A program made the position numbers and the translations under genes. A model generated the notes under the pieces. That model was not told the origin of the DNA. It ran no database searches and saw only the letters and a program-made list of their open reading frames with translations. Below, piece by piece: positions 23,654 through 35,038 of a stretch of 64,000 nucleotides of DNA. Numbering within the stretch: the first letter of the stretch is position 1; every line of letters starts with the position of its first letter. This DNA comes from Bugula neritina. Taxonomy: Eukaryota > Bryozoa > Gymnolaemata > Cheilostomatida > Bugulidae. The DNA is taken from NCBI GenBank assembly GCA_964035545.1, contig CAXIUT010000103.1, forward strand, positions 620,001 to 684,000, in the 5' to 3' direction.

Positions 23654-23764
23654 TTGGTGACCACTGTGGAGGAATTGAATGGAAAGCTGCAAAGACGGTT
23701 TCAGGCACTTATATGTAAGGCATTGGATATGGAGAGAGGGAGATCTGTGCTTATCCTTATATAA
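23654..23764 (+). other. Possible plus-strand exon, 36 codons and stop
   Basis: Follows two consecutive acceptor-like AGs (TTTTTCAG, then ATTTCAG). The frame reads L-V-T-T-V-E-E-L-N-G-K-L-Q-R-R-F-Q-A-L-I and ends V-L-I-L-I-stop; heptad-like spacing suggests a helix. A GTAAGG donor at 23714 could instead end the exon earlier. The overlapping frame N-I-S-V-G-D-H-C-G-G is also open until that donor. Product unknown. Confidence 0.3.
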
Positions 23765-25232
23765 TGCAAGTAAGTTAATTAATGTATTGCTGGCTTTTAT
23801 TTATATGCATATAAAGTTTGTTTAGTGACTATTTGTGCTTGAAATTATTTGCAAAATTTAATTTGTCCTCTGCTTATAAAAATCTATTCAGAACTTTTTG
23901 CCTGTAGAATCTTCAACGTTTTAATTATATTTTTGTGGAGTTTTAGAAACAATTTCTTGGTACACAATCTGTTGCTACCAATGTAAGGTGACGGTACTTC
24001 TCTTGACTTCTAAAATGCAAGCAAAGCTTGTTTCCTCTCACGATTACTTTTTGAGTGTGATGTTCGCTAAGGCACACATTTGAACATGTCAGTTACTACA
24101 CTTTAATAGATGTTTTAGTATTAGATATATTTTAGTTTTAGGTAACATGAAATATTGAAAATAATGTATGCGAATCTGGTGAATGTTTAGACTTCAACTA
24201 CCCCTATGCAAATGCAGGTTTAAACCATATAATCAAACTAAAAATCAATTATTTTTCTTTATATTTGATTTCTAGTTTTTTAGGTGAGAACTTGTTTTGT
24301 TTTGTTAAAAATTGTGGTTGGAAAATATCCTTATTCACCAGGCCACAGCTGCAACATTTACACTGCATGTCATCGTGATTTATGATTGAAGGCTAAGTGC
24401 AGTGGTAGAGTGTGGCAAGGCATAGGTCTAAGTACTGAAGAGACCACGGAGCAGAAAAATATTTATATCTCAAGATGTGGCTTGATTACACAGCATATGA
24501 ATTATGATGGTAACAAAATATATGCCTTTCAACTTTAAAGTTTTTTTAAGCTTGCATTAATCTTATTCAAGATAGTATCTGTCCAAGCATTTAACAGCAC
24601 ATTGTATAAGGTTTTGCAAATGTTATTTAACTTTGTTTACTACTTGTTTTTTGCTATTTTCAACAACTCGAACATGCCGCCAGTTTTTGTAATTTTCAAA
24701 CAAGAAATTTCACAAACTCCATCAAATTGATTCAAATAGATGTTATATGCACTATGCAGTTACAAAAGAATATTTTATTAACTAATTATGAGTCATAGTG
24801 TGTTGTAAAAATCTAAAACTTAACTATGTATTATTATGTCTCGTAAGACTATTTTTCAAAAAATTCCAAAGGGTTTTATTTATATATAACTCAAAGCCTG
24901 CAAAGTTTTTTTTTGTCCAAAGTTCTTATTGTGACAATTAAAAGTCACATCATAGTTTTTATTCTGTTGAATTACTTCATCACCCTTCGAAATTATTTCT
25001 TTCACTATGATTATTATAGTTGCTACCTATGATTACCTAATTCAACATATATTCTTATTGTTATCAATTTTTTTTCATAACTGTCTTAATTCCATTTTCA
25101 AAAACGTATTTAAAAATGATATTAGCAAGTTGAATAGTTAGTTAAATGTGGCTTCAGATGCCATACGTGCATACATTGTCACTTTTTACATAGGCAATCA
25201 TTGTATTTCCTAAATTAATTATTTCTTTTTAG
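23765..25232. other. AT-rich interval, intron-like
   Basis: No feature recognised except a weak acceptor at about 24345 followed by a 15-codon open stretch. It would be intronic if the flanking exon-like segments belong to one transcript. Confidence 0.3.
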
Positions 25233-25323
25233 TTTAAAATGAACTACTCGATGGCTGTTGTGGTGAAGCTGAAAAATGCTGACATAGAAGATGTAATGGA
25301 AAGACTTTGTTTTGCTTGTCCAG
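25233..25323 (+). other. Possible plus-strand exon
   Basis: 91 bp between ATTTCTTTTTAG and CCAG-GTAAAT. The only open frame reads F-K-M-N-Y-S-M-A-V-V-V-K-L-K-N-A-D-I-E-D, then V-M-E-R-L-C-F-A-C-P. The alternation of hydrophobic and charged residues looks like a real protein. Joining it directly to 26101-26186 gives an immediate stop, so an exon is missing or the gene is broken. Product unknown. Confidence 0.35.
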
Positions 25324-26100
25324 GTAAATCATTTGTACAAAATTAAAAGTCTATTATGATAACAGATGATCTAAAAATAAATTGCATATCTTAAGGCTTA
25401 GTGGTAATATAATATACTTTGAGCACAAATTTAAATGATTAAAAAGCCCTGCATTGCTTACCTAGTATATTATCTCTTTACACATATTAGAAAAAGAAGT
25501 CATCATAATTTTTTTACTACAGAACATAGTCAAATTATTACATTTACTTTTACATGAATAATCAGTTTCTCAGTTTTTTTCTTTATCTTCATGAACAAGC
25601 ATTAACTTTGAAGACCTAAAAATAATGCACACAATTTTGAGGTATTTTTCTTCTTAAGTGTTTAAAATGTTTGACAGTTGGAAGAATATTTGGACATGAT
25701 GTCAGTATGTTTCCTAGTTTTTCATATGGTTGAACTTGATTTTTGTCATTCTCCTATACTCCTCAAGTGTGGAGTCCTGAATGTACACTTTTACTACGCT
25801 ATTGTTCAGGGTTGTTTTAATTTTACTCTGTTACTTTACTATATTTTAATCAACAAACCCCTAATTTATATTGATGGTATTTATGGTTATATTTTAGTCA
25901 AGCTGACCTAACACTTGTTCAGTTCAGGCTCATCAATGTATGTTTGGTTTAGAAAATTAAACTGCAATGTGAAGTATTCAGACTAGTTACTTAACTAAAA
26001 AATGCACTAAATGCAAGGAAATATTATGTTAATATTTGTTACCATAGTTCATTTCAAACTCATACATGTGATCAACAAAATACTTCATTTTGTTTTGCAG

Positions 26101-26186
26101 TGTAATCAAGATGAAATTATGAATGATGAAATTATGGATGGCAGCCAATTTATTTTGACTATCAGACAAGGACTACAGTTTTTATG
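26101..26186 (+). other. Possible plus-strand exon
   Basis: 86 bp between TTTTGTTTTGCAG and TTATG-GTAATT. The only open frame begins C-N-Q-D-E-I-M-N-D-E-I-M-D-G-S-Q-F and leaves two bases that join in phase with 27469 to give Trp. Product unknown. Confidence 0.35.
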
Positions 26187-26689
26187 GTAATTTCAATTTT
26201 TGAATATATCTCTTATATTATACATAAAATGTTCACCTTCTGCTTTAATTTGCAGCCAGGTTTTACTCATGGCTGCTGTATTCAAGTCACCTCATCACAC
26301 AGCCAATCTACAAGACTGTCATAAAAGTTGCTATTATATTTTTTCACCAATTAATTAAAAGAAATAGAACTTCGGCTTCACAAGTGGTGTCACTCTCATA
26401 CTCATTGTTTTACTTAATTTTGCCATCCTCCTATTCTTCACTGTATTCTTTTAGGTCGCAGTGTTCTGCACTAATCTATGATCTCTTTTGATTTTTAACC
26501 CCCATGTTTAAATGTTTTGGTCTTGCTCCCTTTCTCTGGAGTTTCACACTGATGTAGCTGATTCCCTTCTTGTTTTATTGTTCTCTGCTGCATAGGTGCC
26601 CATATTATTCCAGCCTTCTCTTTCCCACAAATATAGTTACTGCATTTACTGCCGCCCTGTCTCAGATCCCTTCATTTCTGGGAACGAAG

Positions 26690-27173
26690 CAATATTCCGA
26701 AGGCCCATTGCTCCGAAGGTCCATTAGTCCGAAAATTAGTACACACAGGCATCCTCACTGAGAATATCATTAATATCACTCACAATTCAGTTTAAGTTCT
26801 TGCTATATTATTGATCTGTGGGTGGCATGCGTGTTGCCTATTTGTGATTGTTTAGCCTGAGATTACACTATGATCAATAAGGGCTGTATCGTTTATCAAC
26901 ATTCCATTATGGCTGCTCCATAAACAAAGTACACACCAAGCTATTCATTAGCCTGTCACCTCGCAAGCCTGTAATTAATAATGTACCGTACGCATAATCA
27001 TGTTGATAGATGATGTAGCAAGTAGGCAACACACATGCCACCCACAGAGCAATAACATAGCTAGAACTTAAACTGAATTGTGAGTGAAATTAATGATATT
27101 CTCATTGAGGATGCCTGTGTGTACTAATTTTCGGACTAATGGACCTTCGGAGCAATGGGCATTCAGAATATTG
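26690..27173. mobile_element. 484 bp foldback element / MITE with 155 bp inverted arms
   Basis: Left arm 26690-26844 and right arm 27019-27173 are inverted copies of equal length (155 bp) with 9 mismatches by eye, about 94 percent identity, separated by a 174 bp spacer. The arms begin with CCGAAGG and CCGAAAATTAG motifs (CATTGCTCCGAAGG, CATTAGTCCGAAAATTAG). No duplication is obvious outside; the palindromic AATATT at both outer ends could be a 6 bp target duplication or part of the arms. It is non-coding; an open frame at 26570-26761 that runs into it is incidental. It lies between the exon-like segments 26101-26186 and 27469-27559. Confidence 0.9.
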
Positions 27174-27468
27174 ACTAGTTACCCTCATTGCTTATGTAGC
27201 ACAACTCATCTCCATGAAACCTAATTGATCCTCTAGGTACTAAGAACTAGGGGCTGTCTGCAGTCATAATTTATTGCCAAAAGACATTGTCAGTCAAATG
27301 CACATTTTATATCAGCATTTTCAATTTTGTTGGCGTCTTCTTGATGGAGCCTTACCCTATTTCTTTTTCTACCCCTGTTTTGCATACTCTGTTGCTATGT
27401 GTCACTTCAATGAAACCATCGCCTCAACTTATTTAGTTTGACTGTTGAAATATATTTTGCTTTTACAG

Positions 27469-27559
27469 GTCTAAAAGAAAGTGGCCATTTGAGTTTAAGT
27501 GCAGCTTCACTATTGACAAGAACATCTACGTTAGAGAAGAAAAGCATCTAGCTATATAA
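27469..27559 (+). other. Possible plus-strand terminal exon
   Basis: Follows TTTTGCTTTTACAG. In phase with 26101-26186 the frame reads W-S-K-R-K-W-P-F-E-F-K-C-S-F-T-I-D-K, then N-I-Y-V-R-E-E-K-H-L-A-I and TAA at 27557-27559. The basic/aromatic composition and a compatible splice phase across a 1.3 kb gap make this the best-supported exon pair in the insertion. No family recognised. Confidence 0.35.
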
Positions 27560-27654
27560 TCAAGATGATTTGCATCCTGATTGTTACGATACCGCATGGT
27601 TCTGTTGTCATACTATTGTTCTTTCATACCTTTGTACTTTTTATTGTAAAGAGC

Positions 27655-27684
27655 TAGGCTTGAGCTCTGTAATAGGCAAGCCTA
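27655..27684 (+). repeat. 8 bp perfect stem-loop followed by an ATATAT tail
   Basis: TAGGCTTG at 27655-27662 pairs with CAAGCCTA at 27677-27684 across a 14-base loop; CAATATATATT follows. Stem-loops before short AT-rich tails occur at the 3' ends of some LINE and SINE families, so this may be a truncated retroelement tail. It could equally be part of a 3' UTR. Confidence 0.4.
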
Positions 27685-28169
27685 CAATATATATTGACTG
27701 ACAACAAATATGTCATCTCTCTCCCACATAATCGCAAGGAGTTACATTCTAGTATTGGTTCTAAAAACTCACACCTTAGTAATTAGATGCATAGCACAAA
27801 GTCTTAGCAATAGGGAGTATTGGTAAATTTTCCACATGAGTGGTGAGGAAATAACACTAACTTGAGACCTTTCTAAAACTCAACATTGCATTGCAAATAA
27901 GCTATACTTATTGTGCTTTATTCAGTGCTAGCTGGTATTTTTCAGACTGTTGGCCACAGCAAAGTATTTTGCCTTTTTTTGTACACATAGCCTAATGGTT
28001 GATTTAAGAAAATTGGAAGCTGCAGCCTACATGCACTGCAATTCATCATTCTCATTCCGAAATGGATTTCTCATCACCTCATGGAACTAATTACATAACG
28101 AAGGACACCACAACTGATGAGTTACTGCAACTACAAATTCACAAAATGCTCAGTCATAGAAGCGAAGTA

Positions 28170-28330
28170 CACTGCGTTTCCATTATCGCATTATGCGAAT
28201 GGATTTTTTCATTCGGCTAATGGGAACAGTTACATCCGATGAAACGCAACTATAAGTTAATGCAAACCACAAACCGCAAATAATCCGTACAGAATTCATT
28301 CGCATTATGCGAAGTCATGGAAACGCAGTG
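28170..28330. mobile_element. 161 bp MITE-like element with CACTGCGTTTCCAT ends
   Basis: The first 14 bases, CACTGCGTTTCCAT, are a perfect inverted repeat of the last 14. With one gap the similarity runs on through TCGCATNATGCGAATG to about 38 bp per end. Internal CGCATTATGCGAA palindromes are present. No clear target duplication flanks it. No coding capacity. Confidence 0.8.
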
Positions 28331-30326
28331 ATAAAGAAGTCAATGTCAGCCCTGGTGAATATTTACCTAAAAGGCAACAAACAAATTTTACTGCACCATT
28401 TCAACAAGTTAAGATATAAAACGCCTATTCTTTTAATTTGATTGTTCAGCTTGGTTTTATTTTTAGATTGTACCAGCTGGTGCAATAAAAATATATTTGG
28501 AAAGGCTTCAGTTTTATAGAGGAAAAGCAGTGAAATAACTTTCGTTTTACCATGCACCCCTAATCAACGCTCTTGTAGTTTAAGAGCTTAGGTTAATAAA
28601 GTTTCTCAGCTAATTAATCCCACCTGCACACATTTTTACACATAATTATCAGTCGTCTCAGCACCATGCAATAGTTAGATTAAAAGGGTCATTTATTGAC
28701 AATTAAAAGCCATAGTTAGCAGAGTAGTTAAAAGCCTTTTTTCAATAATAAGTTTTTGGTTGCATTTTTCAAGTTATTCTTTCATTGTAAATTAAGATAA
28801 AAACAAAAACTGCAGGGCTTACCTACAGCCAAGTAGAGAAATTATATTCAATATGCTGTCAAAGGCAAACAAACTATATGAACTATTATAATATGATATT
28901 AACTATGCACATGTGCTATGCTTCTATTTATTTTTGAATTGTGGCTCAGATATGCTAAATACTCGAACTGCGGTTACTTCTTTTTCTGTTCAGCTGTATA
29001 AGTCAATAGGTAGTATTTTAGGATTGAAGTTTTTTCTTAAATAGAATTTCTATAGGGTAGTCTTTAGTATAAATTCTTTGTCTGCTAAAATCTATGAGCA
29101 AAATAATATTTATAGTACTCTGTTTTGAAAGAATAGCACACCATTTGGTACAGGAATTTGGCCCCTATAAAAATGCAAGTGTTGGTGATGGAAGTAGTAA
29201 ACGAATTGCTACTGCAAGTGTAGAGTAGTGTGACTTTCAGCCATGACAGAACGTACTTCAGAGCATAATGACATAGCATAACGTCAATAGTTGTGCATTA
29301 CACGGTTTAGTTGCCTGCTGGCCCGTTTGTAACACATTCTGTTAGTGCAAATAAGTGGTAATCCAGTAGGCCTAATGGAACTGCATTCGTGAACTATTTA
29401 TAGTTAACATATTATGTCAACCACAATATCATTACCCTTTGACCATCTTTGTTTTCCATATGCCTATTGTGAACTGCATAATGTTAGCCAACATGTTTTG
29501 TAAGCTTATCAGTTTAGCTATAGCTATATAAATGCTTGTAAGCTTGCTCGCACCTGGCAATACCATGGTAGGCCAACTGCTAGGACCATGACTAGTGCAG
29601 CCACAATTAATATAACCAACCAGCTTTCACTGTAGTGTGGCCATATGTTTGGCTTTGTTAATATTTTGTCAGAGTGCAAGTCTCAACTGATGCCATAAAT
29701 TGCAATGTGAAAACTATCATGAATCAAGTAATATGTTGGTAAAGATATGCAAAAATGTATAACAAGTCACAAAGTTATCTCAAAACAATCAGGGTTTCAA
29801 ATTTCATCACTGATGGCCATAGCTCAAGCAAGTTGAATATCATTGCAACAAAAAGGAAGCAACTTATTTTCTCCAAAAAATTTGTTATTGTAAAAATAAG
29901 TAAAATTAATTTAATTTTTAAAATTTACCTCTAATATTAGTTTAGATCTTTTCATGATTTGCGGACGTAAACCTAAAATTAAGGCTGCATGCATGTTTTC
30001 TCAAACCAAAGTGTGTTTACCTATAAAAGATAATTTGACTTGTCAATCTATTACCTAGGTCCTAGTACATCAGTGTATATTTATATACCATAGCTCTGAC
30101 CGCTGGCTGTGCCTTAGTAATAATATACAAACTACAGTTTATTTTTAACCGTTGGTTTATTTAATCAAGATACCTTTGCAAGTAGCAACAGAGTCATAGG
30201 CCAATTTTAAAACAAGATGGCAATCCACTGCTAGTAAACACCCTGATGGAATATAACCCACTCATTTTTCTAGCTGTTGTTTATATCATTATAGTATAAT
30301 CCCTTATGTATTGGCATTCTTCCTAA
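28331..30326. other. AT-rich interval without assigned feature
   Basis: No mobile-element boundary or gene recognised. Minus-strand open frames at 28363-28557 and 29085-29279 have no motif and unremarkable composition. Confidence 0.35.
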
Positions 30327-30336
30327 GGTGATGCAT

Positions 30337-30391
30337 TGGCTTCGTGGTAAACCGCGTTTCCTTTGCACTCATTGGGTATGGGTTCAATCCT
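30337..30391 (+). other. tRNA-like A box and B box (tRNA-derived SINE or tRNA relic)
   Basis: TGGCTTCGTGGTA at 30337-30349 resembles a tRNA D-arm/A box, and GGTTCAATCC at 30381-30390 is a good B box at normal spacing. The flanking sequence does not form a 7 bp acceptor stem and the T stem needs wobbles, so this is not a functional tRNA gene. A tRNA-derived SINE head is the likelier reading. Confidence 0.45.
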
Positions 30392-30834
30392 CGCAGTTAG
30401 CTAAATTTTTTGCAATCTTGCATTCTTGTCAAATACTTCCACTAAATTATTTTTACTAATTTTACACATTGATATGTGTAATAATAGTGATGGGTCAAAT
30501 ATGACTATAGTTGTAGAATTTCTTTCACTTTTTAAATAACACTCAACAGGTGGACAGTGTATATAGTACATACATATTAGTTAGATACTGAACACTGGGC
30601 TAAATATAGGGTTTAGTTATTAAGTAAATATTGATAGTTGGTGCAATAATGGAGAAATTAAGTTATGTACATGTTCTTGTGATTACATTTTTATTAACCC
30701 GCACCCCACGCTAAAATTTGTTATCCAGATGAAGAAGGTTAAGCTATCAAAGCTTTTAAATTACTGCACAGAAGTGTAAAAATAGCAGCCTATTTCTTCT
30801 TGTTATATAGTGAAATGACATTCATTATGTATAT

Positions 30835-30837
<3 letters not shown>

Positions 30838-30902
<65 letters not shown>
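30838..30902. repeat. (TA)n dinucleotide microsatellite, 65 bp
   Basis: Uninterrupted alternating T and A, able to extrude as a cruciform; probably length-variable. Confidence 0.98.
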
Positions 30903-30905
<3 letters not shown>

Positions 30906-32400
30906 AATTCTGTTACATCATATTTTAGCTTTAAAACAAGCATGTTATGTCCATTTGTTTATCACACCCCTGCAGTAAATATGTCAAAAATTCCTTACTT
31001 TTGCTACCTAAAATTTTTTTTAAAATATAAGCAGCTACATAGAGCATTTTTTCAAGTTAGAAAATATGTATATATATTTTTAACTACGTTTTAAAAGGAA
31101 TACAAATATGTAAACCCCAAAGCAGTGATTGTCTTCTTTCAATGCCATATTTTTGATGACACCAAGAAAGAAGGTGATAATGCAACTCCTAAGAGCATGT
31201 GCACTATGTCGCTCCTCTCATGTCTGAGAGTATACCATTTGTATTAATGTATGAAGTCTTCAACATATATTTCAACTTATTTTTGCAAGTAACTCATGAC
31301 AGTAAACTATATGCTTGCTTTTCTTCATGTGTGTGTGCATGTGTGAGTGTGTGTGTAAAAATGCAGCACTCATAATAGTTGCTATTTTATGAACAGCTTA
31401 CTATAGCTACAGTTATATGTAATTGCATGGGAATGTTGCAAGTGTTTGCTAAAAGATGGTATATATAAAACATGTCGACGAATTTGTTGTAGAAAAATTT
31501 AAATAATTACTTAGCATTTAGCAATAAAATTGTTCATGTACAAATCAGAAACACCAAGTTGTATGCATATATTTCAAATAGTATGCATGAATTTGCAAAA
31601 AAAACTAGAACTTATACTTTCACTATGAGTATATGTTTTATATATGTGCTCATTTTGTATATACTGCACAATATGTTATTTACAATGTTAAACCAAAATA
31701 ATCAGAACTCAATATAGTGTAATACAGGCACATCTAAAATGTTAACAAATATAACATTAAAAACAAGAAACAAAATTGTTGGTATCTTTTACTTAATTTT
31801 TTACAAGCAAAAAATTATTCTTGCCGCAAACTAAATTTAAATGCTGAGGTTCGTAAAGTTATATGTTTGTTAAATTATTTTGCATTTGTTTATATTCTAC
31901 AAATAATTTCTACATCTTTTATATAATTGCGATATTTCTTTTCGTCTACTACATGCAGCTCATTATATGCATATGTAGGCTATATACAATGCAGCATAAA
32001 ATTTTATAATACTAAGCAAAAAATGCTATGAAAATAAAAACATTTTACAAAATGATATTATATTATGGTAGCAATAAAGTTGTAATAGACTATTATTTAA
32101 TGAGAAGACAATTATGTCTTTATAATGAAGATTGATAAATTTATAATATGAGCTGAAATTGAGTGAGAAGACAATTATGCTTTCAAAATACTTACAAGAC
32201 TAAATTCTTATCTAATAGCTACAGTAATTAATATCCTTTGTTTAGAACAAAGTCTCAAAGGAGCGGATTTAAATAAAAATTCAGACCTGCATTTGTTAAA
32301 GCTTTTCAATCAAAATTATTACATTATATTATTCTTTCTCATAACTCCTAGCTTCTTAAACCTTTTGCATGAAAAAATTGATTTAGAATGCAAATTACTG
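30903..32400. other. AT-rich interval with minor repeats
   Basis: No gene recognised. A GT-rich tract lies at 31328-31356, and TGAGAAGACAATTATG occurs twice (32101-32116 and 32164-32179). Confidence 0.4.
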
Positions 32401-32612
32401 CTAGAAATTGCCGTGTTTTAATGTCAACCCTAACTGTATCCACCACTTGTTTTAGTTGTTACGATCGTTGCCTAACCAATGAAGTTGAACTGGTTGTACC
32501 TCCAGCCAATCAATTACTTATTTCAATTGCGCCTCATTAGGCTAGGATCGTTGACGAAATCTATATAATGTAATACAAATCCCATTACCACTGATTGACC
32601 CGAAGTTCTCTA

Positions 32613-32648
32613 CGACTTCTATAGTGGTATAGGATAATAGATATACTG
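32613..32648 (-). repeat. Right terminal inverted-repeat candidate
   Basis: Ends GATATACTG next to the satellite. Its reverse complement begins CAGTATATC and matches 20 of 36 positions of the left end. Just inside, 32590-32628 can fold weakly (CCACT with AGTGG, GAAGT with ACTTC). Confidence 0.4.
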
Positions 32649-32656
32649 GGAAATAC
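32649..32656 (+). repeat. Right copy of the target-site duplication
   Basis: GGAAATAC, identical to 15615-15622. The satellite continues with CATTGATGC, the state also found in neighbours U10 and U11. Confidence 0.72.
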
Positions 32657-33697
32657 CATTGATGCTGGAAGACCTTTGCATTGTACACCCGCTTTTACTA
32701 TTGAATTTAGATGTTTTATTTTCCCATCCCCTCTCCTGCCCCCCCTGTCCCCTCTAACAACCAGCAATCCTGACTCATGTGAATTGTGTTATTGTTCTAG
32801 AGTTGGCCCATGGGCCTACAGTATACGATTTGAAGCTTTATAGTTTACAGGCAGTGGAGATGAGTCACTGCTAAAACCCATTTTGTTAGTAGACTATTTT
32901 GCTCTTCAATCATCAGTTTTCATATTAAAAGAGAAAGCTCATCTGCAGCGCCATTTCACAGTGTTTTATTTTGCTAGAGCAATAACTAATTTTAGATGCC
33001 TTTGCAAACATATGAGAAATAAATGAGTGATTCTATGAAAAGAGGTGTTTGCAGCAATTGTCCACTTTTGATTTACAAGCGGCATGGAAACTTTTGTAGT
33101 TTTAAATAATATCTCCAAACTCATCACTTGCATGTGTTTATAGACTTGATAAATTTTTTTATGCAAAACTTGATGCCTGCTTCAAAGACACCAGTGCTTA
33201 ATTACTGTGTTAACTGTATTGGCACGTTGCCATGAGATATTTGGTAATATTTCGCATCACAACAAACTCTTCAGAAAGTTAAGAAAATCAGTCTAGAAAG
33301 TTAATGAAATAAACCTACCAGAAAGAGTAAGCCAGATGTAACAAGTAGATCCAAAACAAGTTGATTAACAATTGAAGTTGAAATCTCCATGTAGTCAACA
33401 CTTTAGTCCTAATGTCAAATGCAAACGTCTGCAATCAAACTGTGTAGACTTCATGAGCTGGTTAGCTGAAAGGACTCATTAAAGTTCTTAACTCTTGTGT
33501 GTATAGTGATGCCCATCTTGAACTAGAGAGGGCTGACTGAAGACTGCTACTTTGTGAAAATTGACAATGCATATTATTATTATTCATTGTTGAGATTCAC
33601 GACTGCCATAAACAATGATAAAATATTCATTGTTGGTACTACTGAGTAGAATAAAATATAATATAATATTATTTTCTGGACAAATAAATAATATCAA
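32657..33697 (+). repeat. Satellite unit U12, last 1041 bp
   Basis: Second part of the split unit: 300 + 1041 = 1341 bp. Seven C, GACTATTTTGC, GAGTGATTC, GTTGAG, GTACTACTG. Confidence 0.96.
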
Positions 33698-35038
33698 ATG
33701 CATATTATAATTTACCATAAATCTACAGTGCTTCACATCTTCACTTTTTTCTGCAATGTTATTTCTTTGCAGTTAGAAGTACTAGTTGAAAATATGACTA
33801 TGAAACATAACCCTTCAATTTCATTGCACCAGCACCAGTTGCAAGATAGGTGTGTTGGGCGTTATCTTTCCCAAAATTTTGTTCTTTGTGTTTATACGAA
33901 GCAGACACAGGCTAATATTAGTTTTGTTATTTGCAAGAGTTTTTCTGTCTGATTGTCCATCAGCAAAAGTTTGGCCTTGCAGTTATTATGGAAATACCAG
34001 TGATGCTGGAAGACCTTTGCATTGTACACCCGCTTTTACTATTGAATTTAGATGTTTTATTTTCCCATCCCCTCTCCTGCCCCCCCTGTCCCCTCTAACA
34101 ACCAGCAATCCTGACTCATGTGAATTGTGTTATTGTTCTAGAGTTGGCCCATGGGCCTACAGTATACGATTTGAAGCTTTATAGTTTACAGGCAGTGGAG
34201 ATGAGTCACTGCTAAAACCCATTTTGTTAGTAGACTATATTGCTCTTCAATCATCAGTTTTCATATTAAAAGAGAAAGCTCATCTGCAGCGCCATTTCAC
34301 AGTGTTTTATTTTGCTAGAGCAATAACTAATTTTAGATGCCTTTGCAAACATATGAGAAATAAATGAGTCATTCTATGAAAAGAGGTGTTTGCAGCAATT
34401 GTCCACTTTTGATTTACAAGCGGCATGGAAACTTTTGTAGTTTTAAATAATATCTCCAAACTCATCACTTGCATGTGTTTATAGACTTGATAAATTTTTT
34501 TATGCAAAACTTGATGCCTGCTTCAAAGACACCAGTGCTTAATTACTGTGTTAACTGTATTGGCACGTTGCCATGAGATATTTGGTAATATTTCGCATCA
34601 CAACAAACTCTTCAGAAAGTTAAGAAAATCAGTCTAGAAAGTTAATGAAATAAACCTACCAGAAAGAGTAAGCCAGATGTAATAAGTAGATCCAAAACAA
34701 GTTGATTAACAATTGAAGTTGAAATCTCCATGTAGTCAACACTTTAGTCCTAATGTCAAATGCAAACGTCTGCAATCAAACTGTGTAGACTTCATGAGCT
34801 GGTTAGCTGAAAGGACTCATTAAAGTTCTTAACTCTTGTGTGTATAGTGATGCCCATCTTGAACTAGAGAGGGCTGACTGAAGACTGCTACTTTGTGAAA
34901 ATTGACAATGCATATTATTATTATTCATTGTTGAGATTCACGACTGCCATAAACAATGATAAAATATTCATTGTTGGTAGTACTGAGTAGAATAAAATAT
35001 AATATAATAGTATTTTCTGGACAAATAAATAATATCAA
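33698..35038 (+). repeat. Satellite unit U13 (1341 bp)
   Basis: Barcode A at 33727; GGGCGTTATC combined with CCAGTGATG; GAGTCATTC; TAATAAGTAG; private T to G at 35010. 3' end GTAGTACTG. Confidence 0.97.

Larger units (their letters stand above)
15623..32648. mobile_element. 17,026 bp insertion in the satellite; possible large DNA transposon
   Basis: Non-satellite DNA bounded by an 8-10 bp direct duplication. Removing it and one duplication copy restores a 1341 bp unit. The ends read CAGTG...ATACTG. Comparing the left end with the reverse complement of the right end, 16 of the first 28 positions agree, and positions 33-36 agree again. Both ends are CpG-rich compared with the AT-rich interior. 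An 8 bp duplication with CAGT termini is compatible with hAT, and duplication length alone also with P, Merlin or Zisupton/KDZ elements. No transposase reading frame is visible; the longest open frames inside are microsatellite translations. It could be a non-autonomous element that carries passenger DNA, an element with heavily interrupted genes, or a non-transposon insertion. Insertion is well supported; the class is not. Confidence 0.6.

Noticed and set aside
26570-26761. 63-codon frame entering the foldback element
   Set aside because: Ends within the inverted arm; no motif.
28363-29279. Minus-strand frames at 28363-28557 and 29085-29279 as genes
   Set aside because: Short, AT-driven composition, no splice context or motif that distinguishes them from chance.
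15622-32657. Assembly misjoin as the explanation of the block
   Set aside because: A misjoin would not be expected to produce an 8-10 bp duplication with exact restoration of a 1341 bp unit, though only spanning reads can exclude it.
32585-32767. 60-codon minus-strand frame across the right junction
   Set aside because: Chance frame joining the insertion end and satellite.
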